This document shows, one piece after another, positions 52,581-63,063 of a DNA stretch of 64,000 nucleotides; the first letter of the stretch is position 1; every line of letters begins with the position of its first letter. The DNA comes from Melanopsichium pennsylvanicum (taxonomy: Eukaryota > Basidiomycota > Ustilaginomycetes > Ustilaginales). Position numbers and translations under genes: made by a program. Location of the stretch: contig OAPG01000013.1 of NCBI GenBank assembly GCA_900208305.1, positions 62,001 to 126,000 on the forward strand. The letters run 5' to 3'. The notes under the pieces are model-generated. The model made no database searches. It was not told where the DNA came from and was given only the letters and a program-made list of their open reading frames with translations.

Positions 52581-55312
52581 ATGTTGCTCACAGCTCAATA
52601 GCCGTCAAAGAGGAGCCCGATGATGCATCCGCACTCTCTGGACTTCAGCAGGGTAATATCGCCTCACAGCAAAAAATCAAATCCTTCAAGCAAACATCAA
52701 CATCAGCAGCGCCCCATTCAAGCGACAACAGAGAATCATCTCAAGTCGACACCCCCAACGACATCGAGTTGATTCACGCAAAGACGCAGCCAAAGAGCCA
52801 ACCCACTTCGTTGGTCGATGAGCTTCTTCGGCGGGATCACAATGCCATCCTTCGACCCGACTTGTCCCCCTTTGCAGATGCACGCGATGCATTGCAAAGG
52901 CTGTTGCCCTACCACGTCTGGAACATTCCGCACCACGACCTTCTCAAGGCATTGCAACTTGAACAAGATCCTGTACTCAGCGAAGTCAGGTTACGCAAGC
53001 GTCGACGCATCGCCAAACTCGAGCGTCGCAAACGTTCTGCATCCAGACAAGTGGGCACTACCGAGGTGCAAACACAAGGTGACACACCGAATGCAGCACA
53101 GAAATCAGCTGAGGCAGCACCGTCCTCCGTCAGCCTTGACTCCGGGGACGCCATGCAAGTGGACCAGACACACGTCAAGATGCAACGTGGCCAAAGCGAG
53201 AATGGATCTGGTCACGACGCAAGCTCAGACGCACCAGACGATGTCTCGGAACTCAACGAGCTCGGCCTTCCGACACCATTACCGCAAGTGCCGTTGCCCA
53301 GCTTTCCGTCACTCGATTATGCCGAATCCGTCTTTTCGAGGCGAGACGCACTTGCAAGACGATTCCGACGCACACTCACCGCCCTCGACACTGCACATAA
53401 GCGTGCGCCCAACACCTCACTATCGTTGGAGCATCTCGAGAGGCTCGCATACAACGATGACCGCGAAGAGGTGCTTGCTCAGATCGAACATCTCAAGTCG
53501 CTCAAACTAAAACTCGAGGAGCTCGAAGAGTGCAAAGACATTGACGTCGAGAAATCGTCGGCCACGATCAACCTCAGCTTTGGCATCACTGACGAGATTG
53601 AACGTGAACGCGAGAAGGAACGTGAGCTGGAAAGGATCAAACGTCAACAAGAGAGAGCCGCTGCCAAGGCTGCAAAACTAGAAAAGGAAAGAGAGGCAAG
53701 GCATCGTCTGGGCATCTTTACTCCTCCACCAGAACCGCCAAAAGCACCCGCACCCGCACCCGCAGCGAGCACGACAACAGCCAAATCACCTCCTTCCACT
53801 GCTGCTGCTCACCCAGCACCAGCCGCTTTTCCTGCTGGCTCGGCTGCGTCTACCTCAGTATCTCTCCCCATGCCAAGCCCGTACACTGCCATCAGCACAC
53901 CAGCAGGCGCTCCTGCGGGCTATCCTTTCCCGCCTGGAGCCATTTCTCCTTATATACAGCAGTTGCCAACTTCGCAAGCAGATCCAAATGGCTTACCGAT
54001 GCCCTCACCGCAGCTCGGTCCACCTTCGGCGTATGCCTCGATGCCAGGTACGCCGCATGGCTCTGCACCGCCGTTTGTGGGTGTGCCCGGACCCAACGGC
54101 ATGCCGATGCCAATTCCGCCGTCGATGGCGCACAACAACTCTGCACCCTTCATGCCTGCCACCAATTCTATGCCGGGTACGCCATCGACACCCGGTCCTG
54201 CAGCTACACCTTTGAAGCCTCCCAGCAAGGCGAAAGCGAAAGCGAAAGCGGCTGCAGCCGGTGCTCCGGCCACTCCAGGTACGCCTGGCGCGACACCTGG
54301 CCCAACACCTCATCGAGGCAGAGGAAGGCCTCGTAAGCATCCCTTGCCAGGTACACCGGGCGGTCCACCTCTGGGATCCAGCGTGCCGCGCAAGAAGAAG
54401 GAGAAGCCGCCAAAGACACCATCGGCTGCGGGGACGACTTCGACTTGCTCAACACCAGCAACACCAGGTGCGGCTGCAATGTCTTCACCTTCGGCACCAG
54501 TAGATGCAGCGGTACGCCCTCCCTCCGCGTCTCCTGCTCCGCCAATGATGCCAGGGCCTGCACCGGGCTATTCAGGTGAGATGTTTGTCTCGAGCCTTCC
54601 GCCAACACCTTCACCAATTCGACCACCTGCAGGATCGCCTTCAAGCAACCCAGCAGCATCGATGAATGTTCGACCGCCAACAATGCATCCTACGCTGACG
54701 AGCGCGACTAGCCTCAACACTCCTCGAGCAACACCCCCGGCCAAGCCTTCGCCCTCACCCAGCCCTGCTCCTTCAGCTGTCATAGAGAAGAAGAGCCCAG
54801 CGCCGAAAGCGAATGGCACTCCCGCGCCGGCTGATTCTAATCCTGCACCACCGGCAGCAGCACCAGCACCAGCAGCAGCAGCAGCACCAGCAGCAGCACC
54901 AGCAGCAGCAGCAGCACCAGCAACAGCCAACCCTTCGATTCCAAATCACCCCATCCCGCTTCTCATCCCAGTAGCATCTCTACCTCGACTTTCTGCGCTC
55001 GGTATCCAGCCTGCGCCGTCTGCGCATATCCGACCCGTGATTGGACCAAACGGCCAACCACAAGGGCTTGAAGGGTTACCGATTCCGATTGATCCCAACC
55101 AATCCGTACCAGCGGTGCTGTTGGGTATCAGCGAAAGCACGGCCGAGGCAAACAATACAGCAGCAGGAGCAGCATCGGAAAGGGCTTCGGGAAAGCAGCA
55201 GATCTTGCACATTTCGGTGGTGTTGAGCCGACTCAGTCCGAGTCAATTGAGTGGCCTCGCCGTATTGATGCAGAGTTTGCAGGCTCAGGTGGAAGCCGCC
55301 AAACGCAAGTAA
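52370..55312 (+). CDS. GLTSCR1/BICRA-domain protein, probable SWI/SNF-associated subunit
   Basis: From the ATG at 52370 (MQAYSSTSIS) the protein has 980 residues; the frame extends upstream only to a TTG. Around residues 145-190, LVDELLRRDHNAILRPDLSP, FADARDALQRLLPYHVWNIP match the GLTSCR1 domain found in human BICRA/BICRAL, subunits of the non-canonical BAF (SWI/SNF) remodeller. A charged coiled-coil follows at about 360-450 (EREREKERELERIKRQQERA). The rest is extremely Pro/Ala/Ser-rich with a GRGRPRKHP AT-hook near residue 655, consistent with chromatin binding. The C-terminus has a hydrophobic helix, LSPSQLSGLAVLMQSLQAQV. An (AACAGC)n run at 52541-52581 encodes Asn-Ser repeats. The nuclear remodelling role is inferred from the domain. 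Confidence 0.68.
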
Positions 55313-55999
55313 GCGTTATGATGGTATCTTTGTTCATTCGTTCTGATTCTCGTATTGCATTTGATAGGTGAGAGAACAAAAAGAGGTCTGTCGGTCGTGA
55401 GATTGTGTCAACAGGAATATACTATAGTTGAGAAGAGCGAAGTGAGCTGAAGTGCCGAAATTCGGAAAATGCTCCTGCGAAAGTGCACAATAATAGAGTA
55501 CAAGTAAGGTAAATTTAGAGTAGAGTTGTGCGGTATCGGCCGCCATGTTGTTACGATGTGATCACATTGATTCCGAATCCGCAAGCCGAGCCCAACATTA
55601 ATGGCGAGTTCAAAACCTTTGTTTTCCGAACCACCATCATCTCAACCTTTAAGTTGAGCTCGGCTAAGCCCGGCTACGAGCTCGACTCGAACAACAACGA
55701 CGAGGCCGAAACCGCTTTAACAGAGCGATTTTTTGGCGTTGGCTGAGCAGCTTGGACCCTGACAGGCTCGTTGCACTGGCCACGCTTTGTGTGCAATTGA
55801 CCATCCACCTTCATGCTTCACCATTAACATCTCGCATCTGCATCCCCACATCACAATCGATATCTTCACTCTTCGACGCCGCAATAGGCTCACACTATTG
55901 GTCCGCATCACGCTCGGCCGCTGGAGTCGTTTCACCTGATCACCACTTCACCAGCATCAAACCTGTCCTAGCTCCACGATTAGATATACGACGCTCACC
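55313..55999. promoter_or_regulatory. Upstream region of ATG6
   Basis: The 687 bp hold the 3' end of the previous gene and the ATG6 promoter. A GTAAATTTAG near-match to the recurrent palindrome is at 55509-55518. No gene was recognised. Confidence 0.45.
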
Positions 56000-57673
56000 A
56001 TGTCGTGGAGCTGCCAGCGTTGTCGGCAGCCCCTCTTGCTGCACCCATCAGTGTCATCCGACTTGGACCTCAATCAATCAGCGTACGACCTCATTCAGGA
56101 CTCATTTATCGCGCCCCGCCATGCATTCACCTCTTCAAAATTCTCATCATCCCCTTCCAAAGCACCACTACAGACCAGAAATGACGCCGCTTCAACATCA
56201 AAGACGACTGCGGAAACAACGAGCGATGTCAACTCGCTTTCGGCACGTCTGGCTGCCTCATCGGCGCTCTTCGATCTGCTCTCGCACCCACCACCGTCCA
56301 GAACCGACAAAAGCTCATCGTCAGCTTCCCGTAGCAGCAAGAAAACCTTGAATCTGTGCAAGACCGCTTCGACATCGACAGTGATCGATCATCCGCTGTG
56401 TAAAGCATGTACAGACACGCTGTTGGATATCATGGATGGCCAGATGTCAGAGGTGCGCGCACAGAGACATTCTTATCTTGCTTTTGAGGACGAGTTGAGG
56501 CGGTACAACGTTCTTCCGCCTTCAAGTCGCCAGCAGCGTCGGTCATCTTCATCGTCATCATCAGTCAACACTCAACAGGAGGATGAGAGCGGAGTCTCAG
56601 CAGCAGCCCATCAGGCGCAGATGGCGGAAGAATGCGACCGGCTGCAAAAAGAGATCTCGCAGCTGCTTGCAGACGAATCCTCGGCGCTATCCGAGCTTGA
56701 ATCTGCCGAAGCAGCTCGCTTGTCGGTCGAAGCAGAACTCGCCGCTATCGCTGAGGAAGAAGCCGCTCTTGAGCAAGAGGAGGAACGTTTCTGGTCGTCC
56801 TACTCGTACCATTCGCTCGCACTGTGCAAATTGGAGGAGGAAAGAGCATCGCTCGCAATGGCTCTGACTCACGACAAGAACCTCCTGACGCGCCTGCAGT
56901 CAACAAACGTTTACACCGATGCGTTTTGCATCGGTCATTCGGGCGGAATCGCAACGATCAATGGTTTGAAGCTGGGGAGGTTGCCCGGACAGCCAGTGGA
57001 ATGGAACGAGATCAATGCGGCATGGGGGCAGACGGCTTTACTGTTGGATGTTCTGGCAAGAAAACTCGGAATTGCGTTCAAAGGGTATAGGCTTATACCC
57101 AAAGGAAGCTTTAGCGTTGTGTATCGGTACGAAAATTCGAAAAGTCAACACGCTTCCTCGGCGTCTACTTGTTCGAACTCGAATTCTTCGTTCTTGCCTG
57201 CACCATCGCAATCGGCAGTCAATGAAAGTCATGCTGATGTAAAAGCACAGGAAGGTGGAGCGGAGGATGAGAGTGGTAAGAATGCGGAGAAAGCAGTGTA
57301 TGAATTGTATGGCAGTTCTGAATGGCAAATCGGAAGGTTGCTTCAAAGTAGACGCTTTGATCATGCACAGACTGGATTCCTAGCATGTCTCAAACAGGTA
57401 CTAGATAAAGCAGAGAGGGAGGATCAAGGTGGATTTAGGGCACCTCATGGGATTAACAAGGATAAGATAGGTGAAGCGAGTATTAGGTTGCAGTTTGGAA
57501 GTGATGAGACTTGGACCAGGGCTTTGAGGCATGTATTGGTGAGTTGTAACAGGTTGTTGTTGTGGATGATCGAGAGGGAAAAGAAGGGGTGTAAGGGTGG
57601 AGATGGAACAGGGGTAGATGCAGGGGGAAGGGTCACAATGAATGGCAGGCATGTGAGTTTAAGGCAGGCTTAA
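56000..57673 (+). CDS. ATG6: Autophagy/vacuolar sorting protein ATG6 (VPS30, Beclin 1)
   Basis: The 557-residue, single-exon protein is a subunit of the class III PI3-kinase complexes (with Vps34, Vps15 and Atg14 or Vps38) that make PI3P for autophagosome formation and endosomal sorting. The N-terminus MSWSCQRCRQPLLLH carries the CxxC of the family. A second CxxC (LCKACTDTLLDIMDGQM) precedes a coiled-coil at about residues 205-300. The BARA domain starts with TNVYTDAFCIGHSGGIATIN and LGRLPGQPVEWNEINAAWGQ, then GYRLIPKGSFSVVYR; a Ser/Asn/Glu-rich insert (about 380-430) interrupts it before YELYGSSEW. The C-terminal membrane-binding part is present. A Ser-rich linker separates the two CxxC segments. 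Confidence 0.94.
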   Translation: MSWSCQRCRQPLLLHPSVSSDLDLNQSAYDLIQDSFIAPRHAFTSSKFSSSPSKAPLQTRNDAASTSKTTAETTSDVNSLSARLAASSALFDLLSHPPPSRTDKSSSSASRSSKKTLNLCKTASTSTVIDHPLCKACTDTLLDIMDGQMSEVRAQRHSYLAFEDELRRYNVLPPSSRQQRRSSSSSSSVNTQQEDESGVSAAAHQAQMAEECDRLQKEISQLLADESSALSELESAEAARLSVEAELAAIAEEEAALEQEEERFWSSYSYHSLALCKLEEERASLAMALTHDKNLLTRLQSTNVYTDAFCIGHSGGIATINGLKLGRLPGQPVEWNEINAAWGQTALLLDVLARKLGIAFKGYRLIPKGSFSVVYRYENSKSQHASSASTCSNSNSSFLPAPSQSAVNESHADVKAQEGGAEDESGKNAEKAVYELYGSSEWQIGRLLQSRRFDHAQTGFLACLKQVLDKAEREDQGGFRAPHGINKDKIGEASIRLQFGSDETWTRALRHVLVSCNRLLLWMIEREKKGCKGGDGTGVDAGGRVTMNGRHVSLRQA

Positions 57674-57890
57674 GTACGTTTGAAAGTACGAGAAGCTGCA
57701 AGCACAATCATTCACGTACAGTAAACTTACATGACGTTCTGAAAGCAAAGCATTGAAACATGATCATCGTCGTTTATGCTGACGACCAACCTCTGTGTGT
57801 GTCTGTGTACAATGTATAGCCTTGAGCAATACGTATGTAAAGGAAGTATAGGAAGATTTCGTGGGAGTGTGCCGTCAGTGTACACAGGCA

Positions 57891-57933
<43 letters not shown>

Positions 57934-58562
57934 ACCCTTAGTACCGGGATGGAAACGGGAAAGGGGTCAAGGTAGAGCGCCCAATCGGATGTTGAAAAAA
58001 GGCAGCATACCCAATCACGTGGCGTTAGAGTTTGCAAAGATGGCTCGAAGCTGTGCATGCGTGAAGAGAGGCGATGATGCACCATTACAGAGTATTATCC
58101 CGTACATTGTAATGCACGGCGTGGCGTAGCGTTGCGTTGCGGTGCGGATGTAAATTTACAGTACAGCAATAACATTATAGTATGTATGGTACAGTAAATT
58201 TAGAAGCACGGTATAAGTGAATCTGGATTTCGCTCCGAGACAACGTAGCCGATTCCGAAAGGTTTGAGAGGGGTTGTTCGAGTTGATTGGCTGCAAAGCG
58301 GGGTGTTAGCCCCTAACTCTGCCATCTCTCTTACTTGTTTTCTTATCGTCTCTCATTCATAACGCAAATCGTTTCACCTTGCTTTAATATATTTAAACCT
58401 TCAGATCATTGAAAGAAAGAGAGCAAGCAAGGCGGTTGCATTAACACGTCCTTACTTGCACGAGACACTCTTGTAACATTATCCCCATCAGCTTCAAGAA
58501 GTCGACACATCTACGGTATCGTATTCAGTGAGGGCCGGTGCAACTTTTCTTTTCACATTACC
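57674..58562. promoter_or_regulatory. Upstream region of DPP1 with (CA)n tract and palindromes
   Basis: A CA microsatellite occupies about 57896-57927. The palindrome GTAAATTTAC lies at 58150-58159 followed by AGTACAG, with GTACAGTAAATTTAG at 58189-58203 and GTACAGTAAACTTAC at about 57717-57731. An AT-rich TTTAATATATTTAAA element is at about 58382-58396. No gene was recognised. Confidence 0.5.
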
Positions 58563-59720
58563 ATGACGGACAACAATCGCTCCACTCAACGCGAAAGTTT
58601 ATATTCCCAATTACGCTGGTCTTTCTCCCATACACCCCTCACTCGTCGTCGACGTCTTGAACTTCTACGATCTTACTTACCCGATTGGATCATCACGATT
58701 CTCCTTGCTGGACTCCTGGCTATTGTCAACAATGTGCATGGATTTCGTAGAGAATTCTCTCTAACCGATACATCTATCCAACACACTTTTGCCGTTCATG
58801 AACGAGTGCCTACTTGGCTACTTGGCATTCTCGCTGTGCTCATTCCCGCCTTGATCATTGTTGGATTTTCTTTGGGCATATCTCGTTCCGTTTGGGACCT
58901 TCACAATGGTTTGCTAGGATTCGTTCTTGCCAATGCCCTAACCCTTACCGTTACCACCATCATTAAGGTGTGTGTGGGTAGGGGTAGACCTGACCTTATT
59001 GATCGATGTCAACCTCAATCTGGATCCACCAACGCTACACCGTATGGTTTGGTAACCGATACCATCTGCACCGTTGGTATTGACAACAAAACGTTACGAG
59101 ATGGGTTTAGAAGTTTTCCATCCGGTCACGCCTCCACTTCGTTTGCTGGGTTGACTTACCTTAGTCTGTACTTGGCAGGCAAATTACACTTGTTCGATCG
59201 AAGAGGACATGCAGTTACAGCTTGGTTGTGTGCAACACCTTTAATGGCAGCAACCCTCATCGCTGTTAGTAGAACTATGGATTATAGACATCATGCAACC
59301 GATGTCATCGCAGGTGCTTTGCTAGGTTTAGTCATTTCCTATTCGAGTTACAAGTTGTACTACCCTTCATTGAGTCATCCTCAAAGTCATAAACCTTACA
59401 GTCCAAGGATCCCAGCAGAACACCTAGCCGGTGCAAGTGAGCAAGCATATGGTGACCTTGACGACGATGATCAAGAGGGAAGTGCGACAAGGAATAGGCC
59501 AACTGGTGGGTTTAGAAGATTCAACATTTCAACCAACGGTCAAAATGGTTTGATGAGACATGAACATCATCATCATCATCATCATCACGACGAATTGGGA
59601 GAAGAACAAGAACAAGATGAATTCAATAAGCCTACCACTGCTACAACTAATACAACACCGACACATGGTTTCGAAGCAAGTTTGGAATATCCGGAAAGAG
59701 AAACCGTACCAAGGATCTAA
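58563..59720 (+). CDS. DPP1: PAP2-family lipid phosphate phosphatase (DPP1/LPP type)
   Basis: The 385-residue protein has six predicted membrane helices and the three phosphatase motifs of the PAP2/LPP superfamily: KVCVGRGRP (about residue 135), FPSGHAST (about 185) and SRTMDYRHHATD (about 236), containing the catalytic His pair and Arg. Such enzymes dephosphorylate diacylglycerol pyrophosphate, phosphatidate and lysophosphatidate with the active site on the lumenal side of vacuolar or Golgi membranes. The N-terminus is a short cytosolic Arg/Ser segment. The C-terminal 110 residues are hydrophilic and contain eight consecutive His residues encoded by a CAT run at 59562-59588. Whether it is DPP1 or LPP1 by orthology cannot be decided here. 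Confidence 0.88.
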   Translation: MTDNNRSTQRESLYSQLRWSFSHTPLTRRRRLELLRSYLPDWIITILLAGLLAIVNNVHGFRREFSLTDTSIQHTFAVHERVPTWLLGILAVLIPALIIVGFSLGISRSVWDLHNGLLGFVLANALTLTVTTIIKVCVGRGRPDLIDRCQPQSGSTNATPYGLVTDTICTVGIDNKTLRDGFRSFPSGHASTSFAGLTYLSLYLAGKLHLFDRRGHAVTAWLCATPLMAATLIAVSRTMDYRHHATDVIAGALLGLVISYSSYKLYYPSLSHPQSHKPYSPRIPAEHLAGASEQAYGDLDDDDQEGSATRNRPTGGFRRFNISTNGQNGLMRHEHHHHHHHHDELGEEQEQDEFNKPTTATTNTTPTHGFEASLEYPERETVPRI

Positions 59721-60179
59721 GAGCACATATACAAGTTCAACCTACAAACATACATACACACATACAATCACCATACAGCACAACATGATACAATTTGTAC
59801 TTTGGGTATAACACCAACCCCACGTCTAGTATTAACTTCTTAGAACGTGCGACTCTCGCAGAAACCAGGATTGTAATTAAAAAAGGAAAAGAAAAAGGAA
59901 AAGCTTGCGGCTCTGATTTGATGAGAAATCATCTCTCTCAGCATGGAGGAAGAGGAAATAGTTTATGTTCGAGATACCCCTTCAAACCCATCTTGCCATT
60001 ATCGTGGTGGTGATCGAATTTGTACGCTGCTTCAATCTCCACCTTGTAACCCATCAATAGCATGTTTGTTAACCTCGTTCTGTAAGGAAAGCATTACACA
60101 AAACATAACATGTAGGGATTTTGGCCCAAGTCAGCCCTCCGCGTGAGTTTGAATGTCAAGTTCTTTCGGTGGTCATGAC
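59721..60179. other. Convergent DPP1/SPO11 intergenic region
   Basis: No gene was seen in these 459 bp. ATACA-rich short repeats follow the DPP1 stop (about 59727-59780). Confidence 0.45.
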
Positions 60180-61572
60180 TTACTTTGCGCCCTTCTCTCC
60201 ATTCCGTTGAGCAAGCTTGAAATTTCGGAGTAAACGTACAGCGATTTCTCTCTCATCATTTCTCAAAGGTATCAACGATGATGATGATGATGATTTTGAA
60301 TGACAAGAATCCATCTGATTTTTTAGAAACTCTTCTGGATCGATTCCAATCCATTCAACAACTTCTGTATAACAATCATGTATATCCACTCCATACGGAT
60401 CACCATCGAAAATACCGATGATCCTAACATTACCTTTTTGTCCTCTTGAACATTTTGCTTGACTCAACAATTTGACGAGTGCTTTCGTTGCATGGTCTGG
60501 ATACCCTTTTCCAGTCAAAAAGATGACTTTTTCCCACCAATTCACCTCTTTGTTGCTACTCGAAGAAATAAGATCAAGGTTTTGTACAAGATGTTTGAAA
60601 ACCGCCTCTTTCTCAACCACCACAACAAGATGATGATGATTATCGCCTAGATCGTTTTGGTTGTGAAACGTGGTACAATCTAATTCCACCTTCCATCTAT
60701 CGCCACTATTAACGTTGTAGGTGATGTCAACAGGGATTAAAGTGGTTACCCCGGTCGAACATTGGATGGTTTCACCAGTAGAGGAGGTTGAGATGAGAGT
60801 TAAAGGTCCAGAAATTAAACCACGCGGACTGGCAACGATGCCCAATTCTACCCGATTTGTACAATTCAGGAGCGATACAACTCGGTCTATGGTACGATCG
60901 GATGCTTGTTGTGAAGCGAAAACGTGCATACTTTGATAAAAGATATCCCTATCAAAAAAAAAAAAATCCCTCCCCACATTGACATCAGTACAATGAATCA
61001 AAATTGTTTCAGAGGAAAGAAAATAAAGATGTTTAAGGAGAGAGATAGAGATGGTGTTTGTGGCAAGGAAGGGGGGAATTTTATCTCACCTCTTGGTGAC
61101 CAAAGTATTGCGCAAAAGATTCTGTTGAACCAACTCCAACACTCGAATATATTGTGCTGCCCAACCTCATTCAAAACACGATTGTCTCCTTTTGTCAGCT
61201 CAAGAATATGATTTTGTCTCCAACAAATATATAGAGAGAGAAAAAAAAAAAAAGAGACTCTTACCAAAACGTTTGGTTCCGGCACTGCTTCTAGTTGGGA
61301 AACACACATCCCTTTTGCCCAATCTTTCTCCATGGTTCAGTGCTGAGAGAGGAAGCAGCTTCAACGTAGTAGGCTTGGGCTTAGGCTTGAGTGTGAATGC
61401 TATTATCGCAGGTGGTGGCTTGTGAGATAGATGATGAGGAAGGCGATGACGAGGTATCGGGAGAACGCAGCTGGTCGTTTTGGTCTGCGAGTTGGGTTAG
61501 GAGCGATAAGATAAGAGCGTCGATACGGCCAAGAACGGTCAAGCGAGTGGTATCTGCGGGTGTACTGGTCAT
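60180..61572 (-). CDS. SPO11: Meiotic recombination endonuclease SPO11 (topoisomerase VI A-like)
   Basis: SPO11 makes the double-strand breaks that start meiotic recombination, through a covalent tyrosyl-DNA link. I read four exons: 61572-61467, 61399-61265, 61156-61090 and 60948-60180, summing to 358 codons in frame. The first helix is LGRIDALILSLLTQLAD. Exon 2 has FPTRSSAGTKRF, exon 3 AQYIRVLELVQQNLLRNTLV, and the exon 3/4 junction gives TKRDIFYQS with the expected catalytic Tyr (about 107). The TOPRIM part follows: ELGIVASPRGLISGPLTL, VVVVEKEAVFKHL, VIFLTGKGYPD and IIGIFDGDPYGVDI, with the metal-binding Glu and Asp residues present. Introns 2 and 3 have clear signals; intron 1 (67 bp, GTTCTC donor, AATAG acceptor) is weak and chosen because it restores frame and gives LPFTLK. 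All key residues are intact. Confidence 0.88.
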
Positions 61573-61850
61573 AGCTGTGGTATATGGAGAGGGTGGGAAG
61601 AGCGAGGGGGAAAGAAGATCTCAGAGCGGTCGAGGTTGCCGGTATATATCTATATTGGATTATCGGGAGCATTCCGCATTGCATAGCCCCTTGCCCACGC
61701 TCATCGGTATTGATCCGACCATCAAAGTTGACATATATCGCCAAACAGTCGTACTGCGCAGAGAGGGAAGTTTTGCTAAAAAAAAAATGGAAATAAAATC
61801 AAAAACGTTGTGAATTCCACAGAAAGGGAGAGATAGAGAGATGTCATCCT

Positions 61851-62792
61851 TTAAGACGACGGATCGATTTTTAACGAGAAATCAACATGCTTGGTGGACT
61901 GATGAATCGAGCTGGTGGAAATGATATCGATCGAGTTATCCACATGTCCACCTTGTTTCACATTGGCAACATCAATGCCTCCCGAACTCTCCAACAAAAA
62001 TTTGTATCCCTGTTGACCTCCGAATTCTTTTTTCAACCTGATCGCGTTACTGATGAGCGTTTCACCATCCATATTATCCAACATGACAACATCTGCACCT
62101 GCCTTGATGGCCTCAACCGCCTCTTCATAAGTCTGCACCTCTACGTCGATACGTAGGGAGAAACCGCAAACGGACCTCGCAGCATGAACGGCATTTGTGA
62201 CCGAACCCGTGCTCCAGATGTGATTATCTTTCAACATGACCATCGAAGAAAGATCGTATCGATGCGGATCGACTCCACCAACAAGCATTCCGTATTTCTC
62301 CACATCGCGAAAACCTGGAGTGGTTTTACGAGTTCCTGCTACGATACCTTTATACCCAGCTTGGCGCGCTGTTTTCAAAAAAACATGACTTGCTGTTGCA
62401 ATTCCAGAACATCTCGCCAACGTATTGAGTGCGACTCGTTCACCGAGCAAAATCTTTCGAGAGGGTCCAGTGACGGTGGCTACGGGGATCTTGAGCTTTC
62501 CAGCACCAGAACCAGGGGGGGAAGTGAGGAATTGTCCTTCAGTATAGTTCCATTCGACTTTGCAATCGAGTTGAGTGAACACTTCGTTGAAGAAGGGAAC
62601 ACCGGCGAGAATTCCTTCCGACTTGCAAAACAGGGTGGCACGTTTGGGTGTCTCAGCCACAACGAATCCTCCCCAATCGAAAGAGGGACAGTCTTCCTTG
62701 AGCCATTCCGAGATCTTTGTTTTCCAAGATGGGGGTAGGAGGTTTGAGTAGACCGGAATAGGCGGATTGGGGGATGCGTTCGAGGTCGACAT
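61851..62792 (-). CDS. BNA6: Quinolinate phosphoribosyltransferase (nicotinate-nucleotide pyrophosphorylase)
   Basis: The ATG at 62792 gives 313 residues; the frame is open further upstream but only from a TTG. The enzyme converts quinolinate and PRPP to nicotinate mononucleotide, CO2 and pyrophosphate, closing the de novo NAD pathway from tryptophan. The N-terminal domain has [20 protein letters not shown] and the barrel shows [64 protein letters not shown] and LLESSGGI, together the substrate and PRPP-binding set. The C-terminus ([21 protein letters not shown]) is canonical. Length is slightly above the usual 280-300. It is single-exon. A 62-codon upstream ORF on the same strand ends 82 bp before its ATG. 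Confidence 0.95.
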   Translation of the reverse strand: MSTSNASPNPPIPVYSNLLPPSWKTKISEWLKEDCPSFDWGGFVVAETPKRATLFCKSEGILAGVPFFNEVFTQLDCKVEWNYTEGQFLTSPPGSGAGKLKIPVATVTGPSRKILLGERVALNTLARCSGIATASHVFLKTARQAGYKGIVAGTRKTTPGFRDVEKYGMLVGGVDPHRYDLSSMVMLKDNHIWSTGSVTNAVHAARSVCGFSLRIDVEVQTYEEAVEAIKAGADVVMLDNMDGETLISNAIRLKKEFGGQQGYKFLLESSGGIDVANVKQGGHVDNSIDIISTSSIHQSTKHVDFSLKIDPSS

Positions 62793-62874
62793 GGTTCGAT
62801 TGACTGATTCAAAGTCGATAGGATAAAAAAAAACAGGTGGATGGTTGAGTTTATACTCAATCGAGATCAAGAGG

Positions 62875-63063
62875 CTAACTCTTAAGGTGCGAAGAGCGCG
62901 TCACAAAGTCTGCGTTAAATTGTGGAGAAGAGAGAGGTAGACCATCAGATCCGATCTCGCCGAAAGGAGGAAAAGGGTCCTTTTTTGGTCTCCACTGCAA
63001 GAAGCTTCGCAGGTTGCCGCGCACCTTATCCGACGTTTGTCGAGGGAGTGAGTACCTTTTCAT
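62875..63063 (-). CDS. Small upstream ORF, 62 codons, function unknown
   Basis: The frame begins [20 protein letters not shown] and is basic at the N-terminus with a Pro/Phe-rich middle ([20 protein letters not shown]). It ends at 62875, 82 bp before the BNA6 start codon on the same strand. It could be an uORF in the BNA6 leader, an independent microprotein gene or chance. I do not recognise it. Confidence 0.25.
   Translation of the reverse strand: MKRYSLPRQTSDKVRGNLRSFLQWRPKKDPFPPFGEIGSDGLPLSSPQFNADFVTRSSHLKS

Noticed and set aside
61400..61466. Frameshift making SPO11 a pseudogene
   Set aside because: A 67-bp intron restores frame and a family-like N-terminus, and all downstream catalytic residues are intact, so decay is unlikely.
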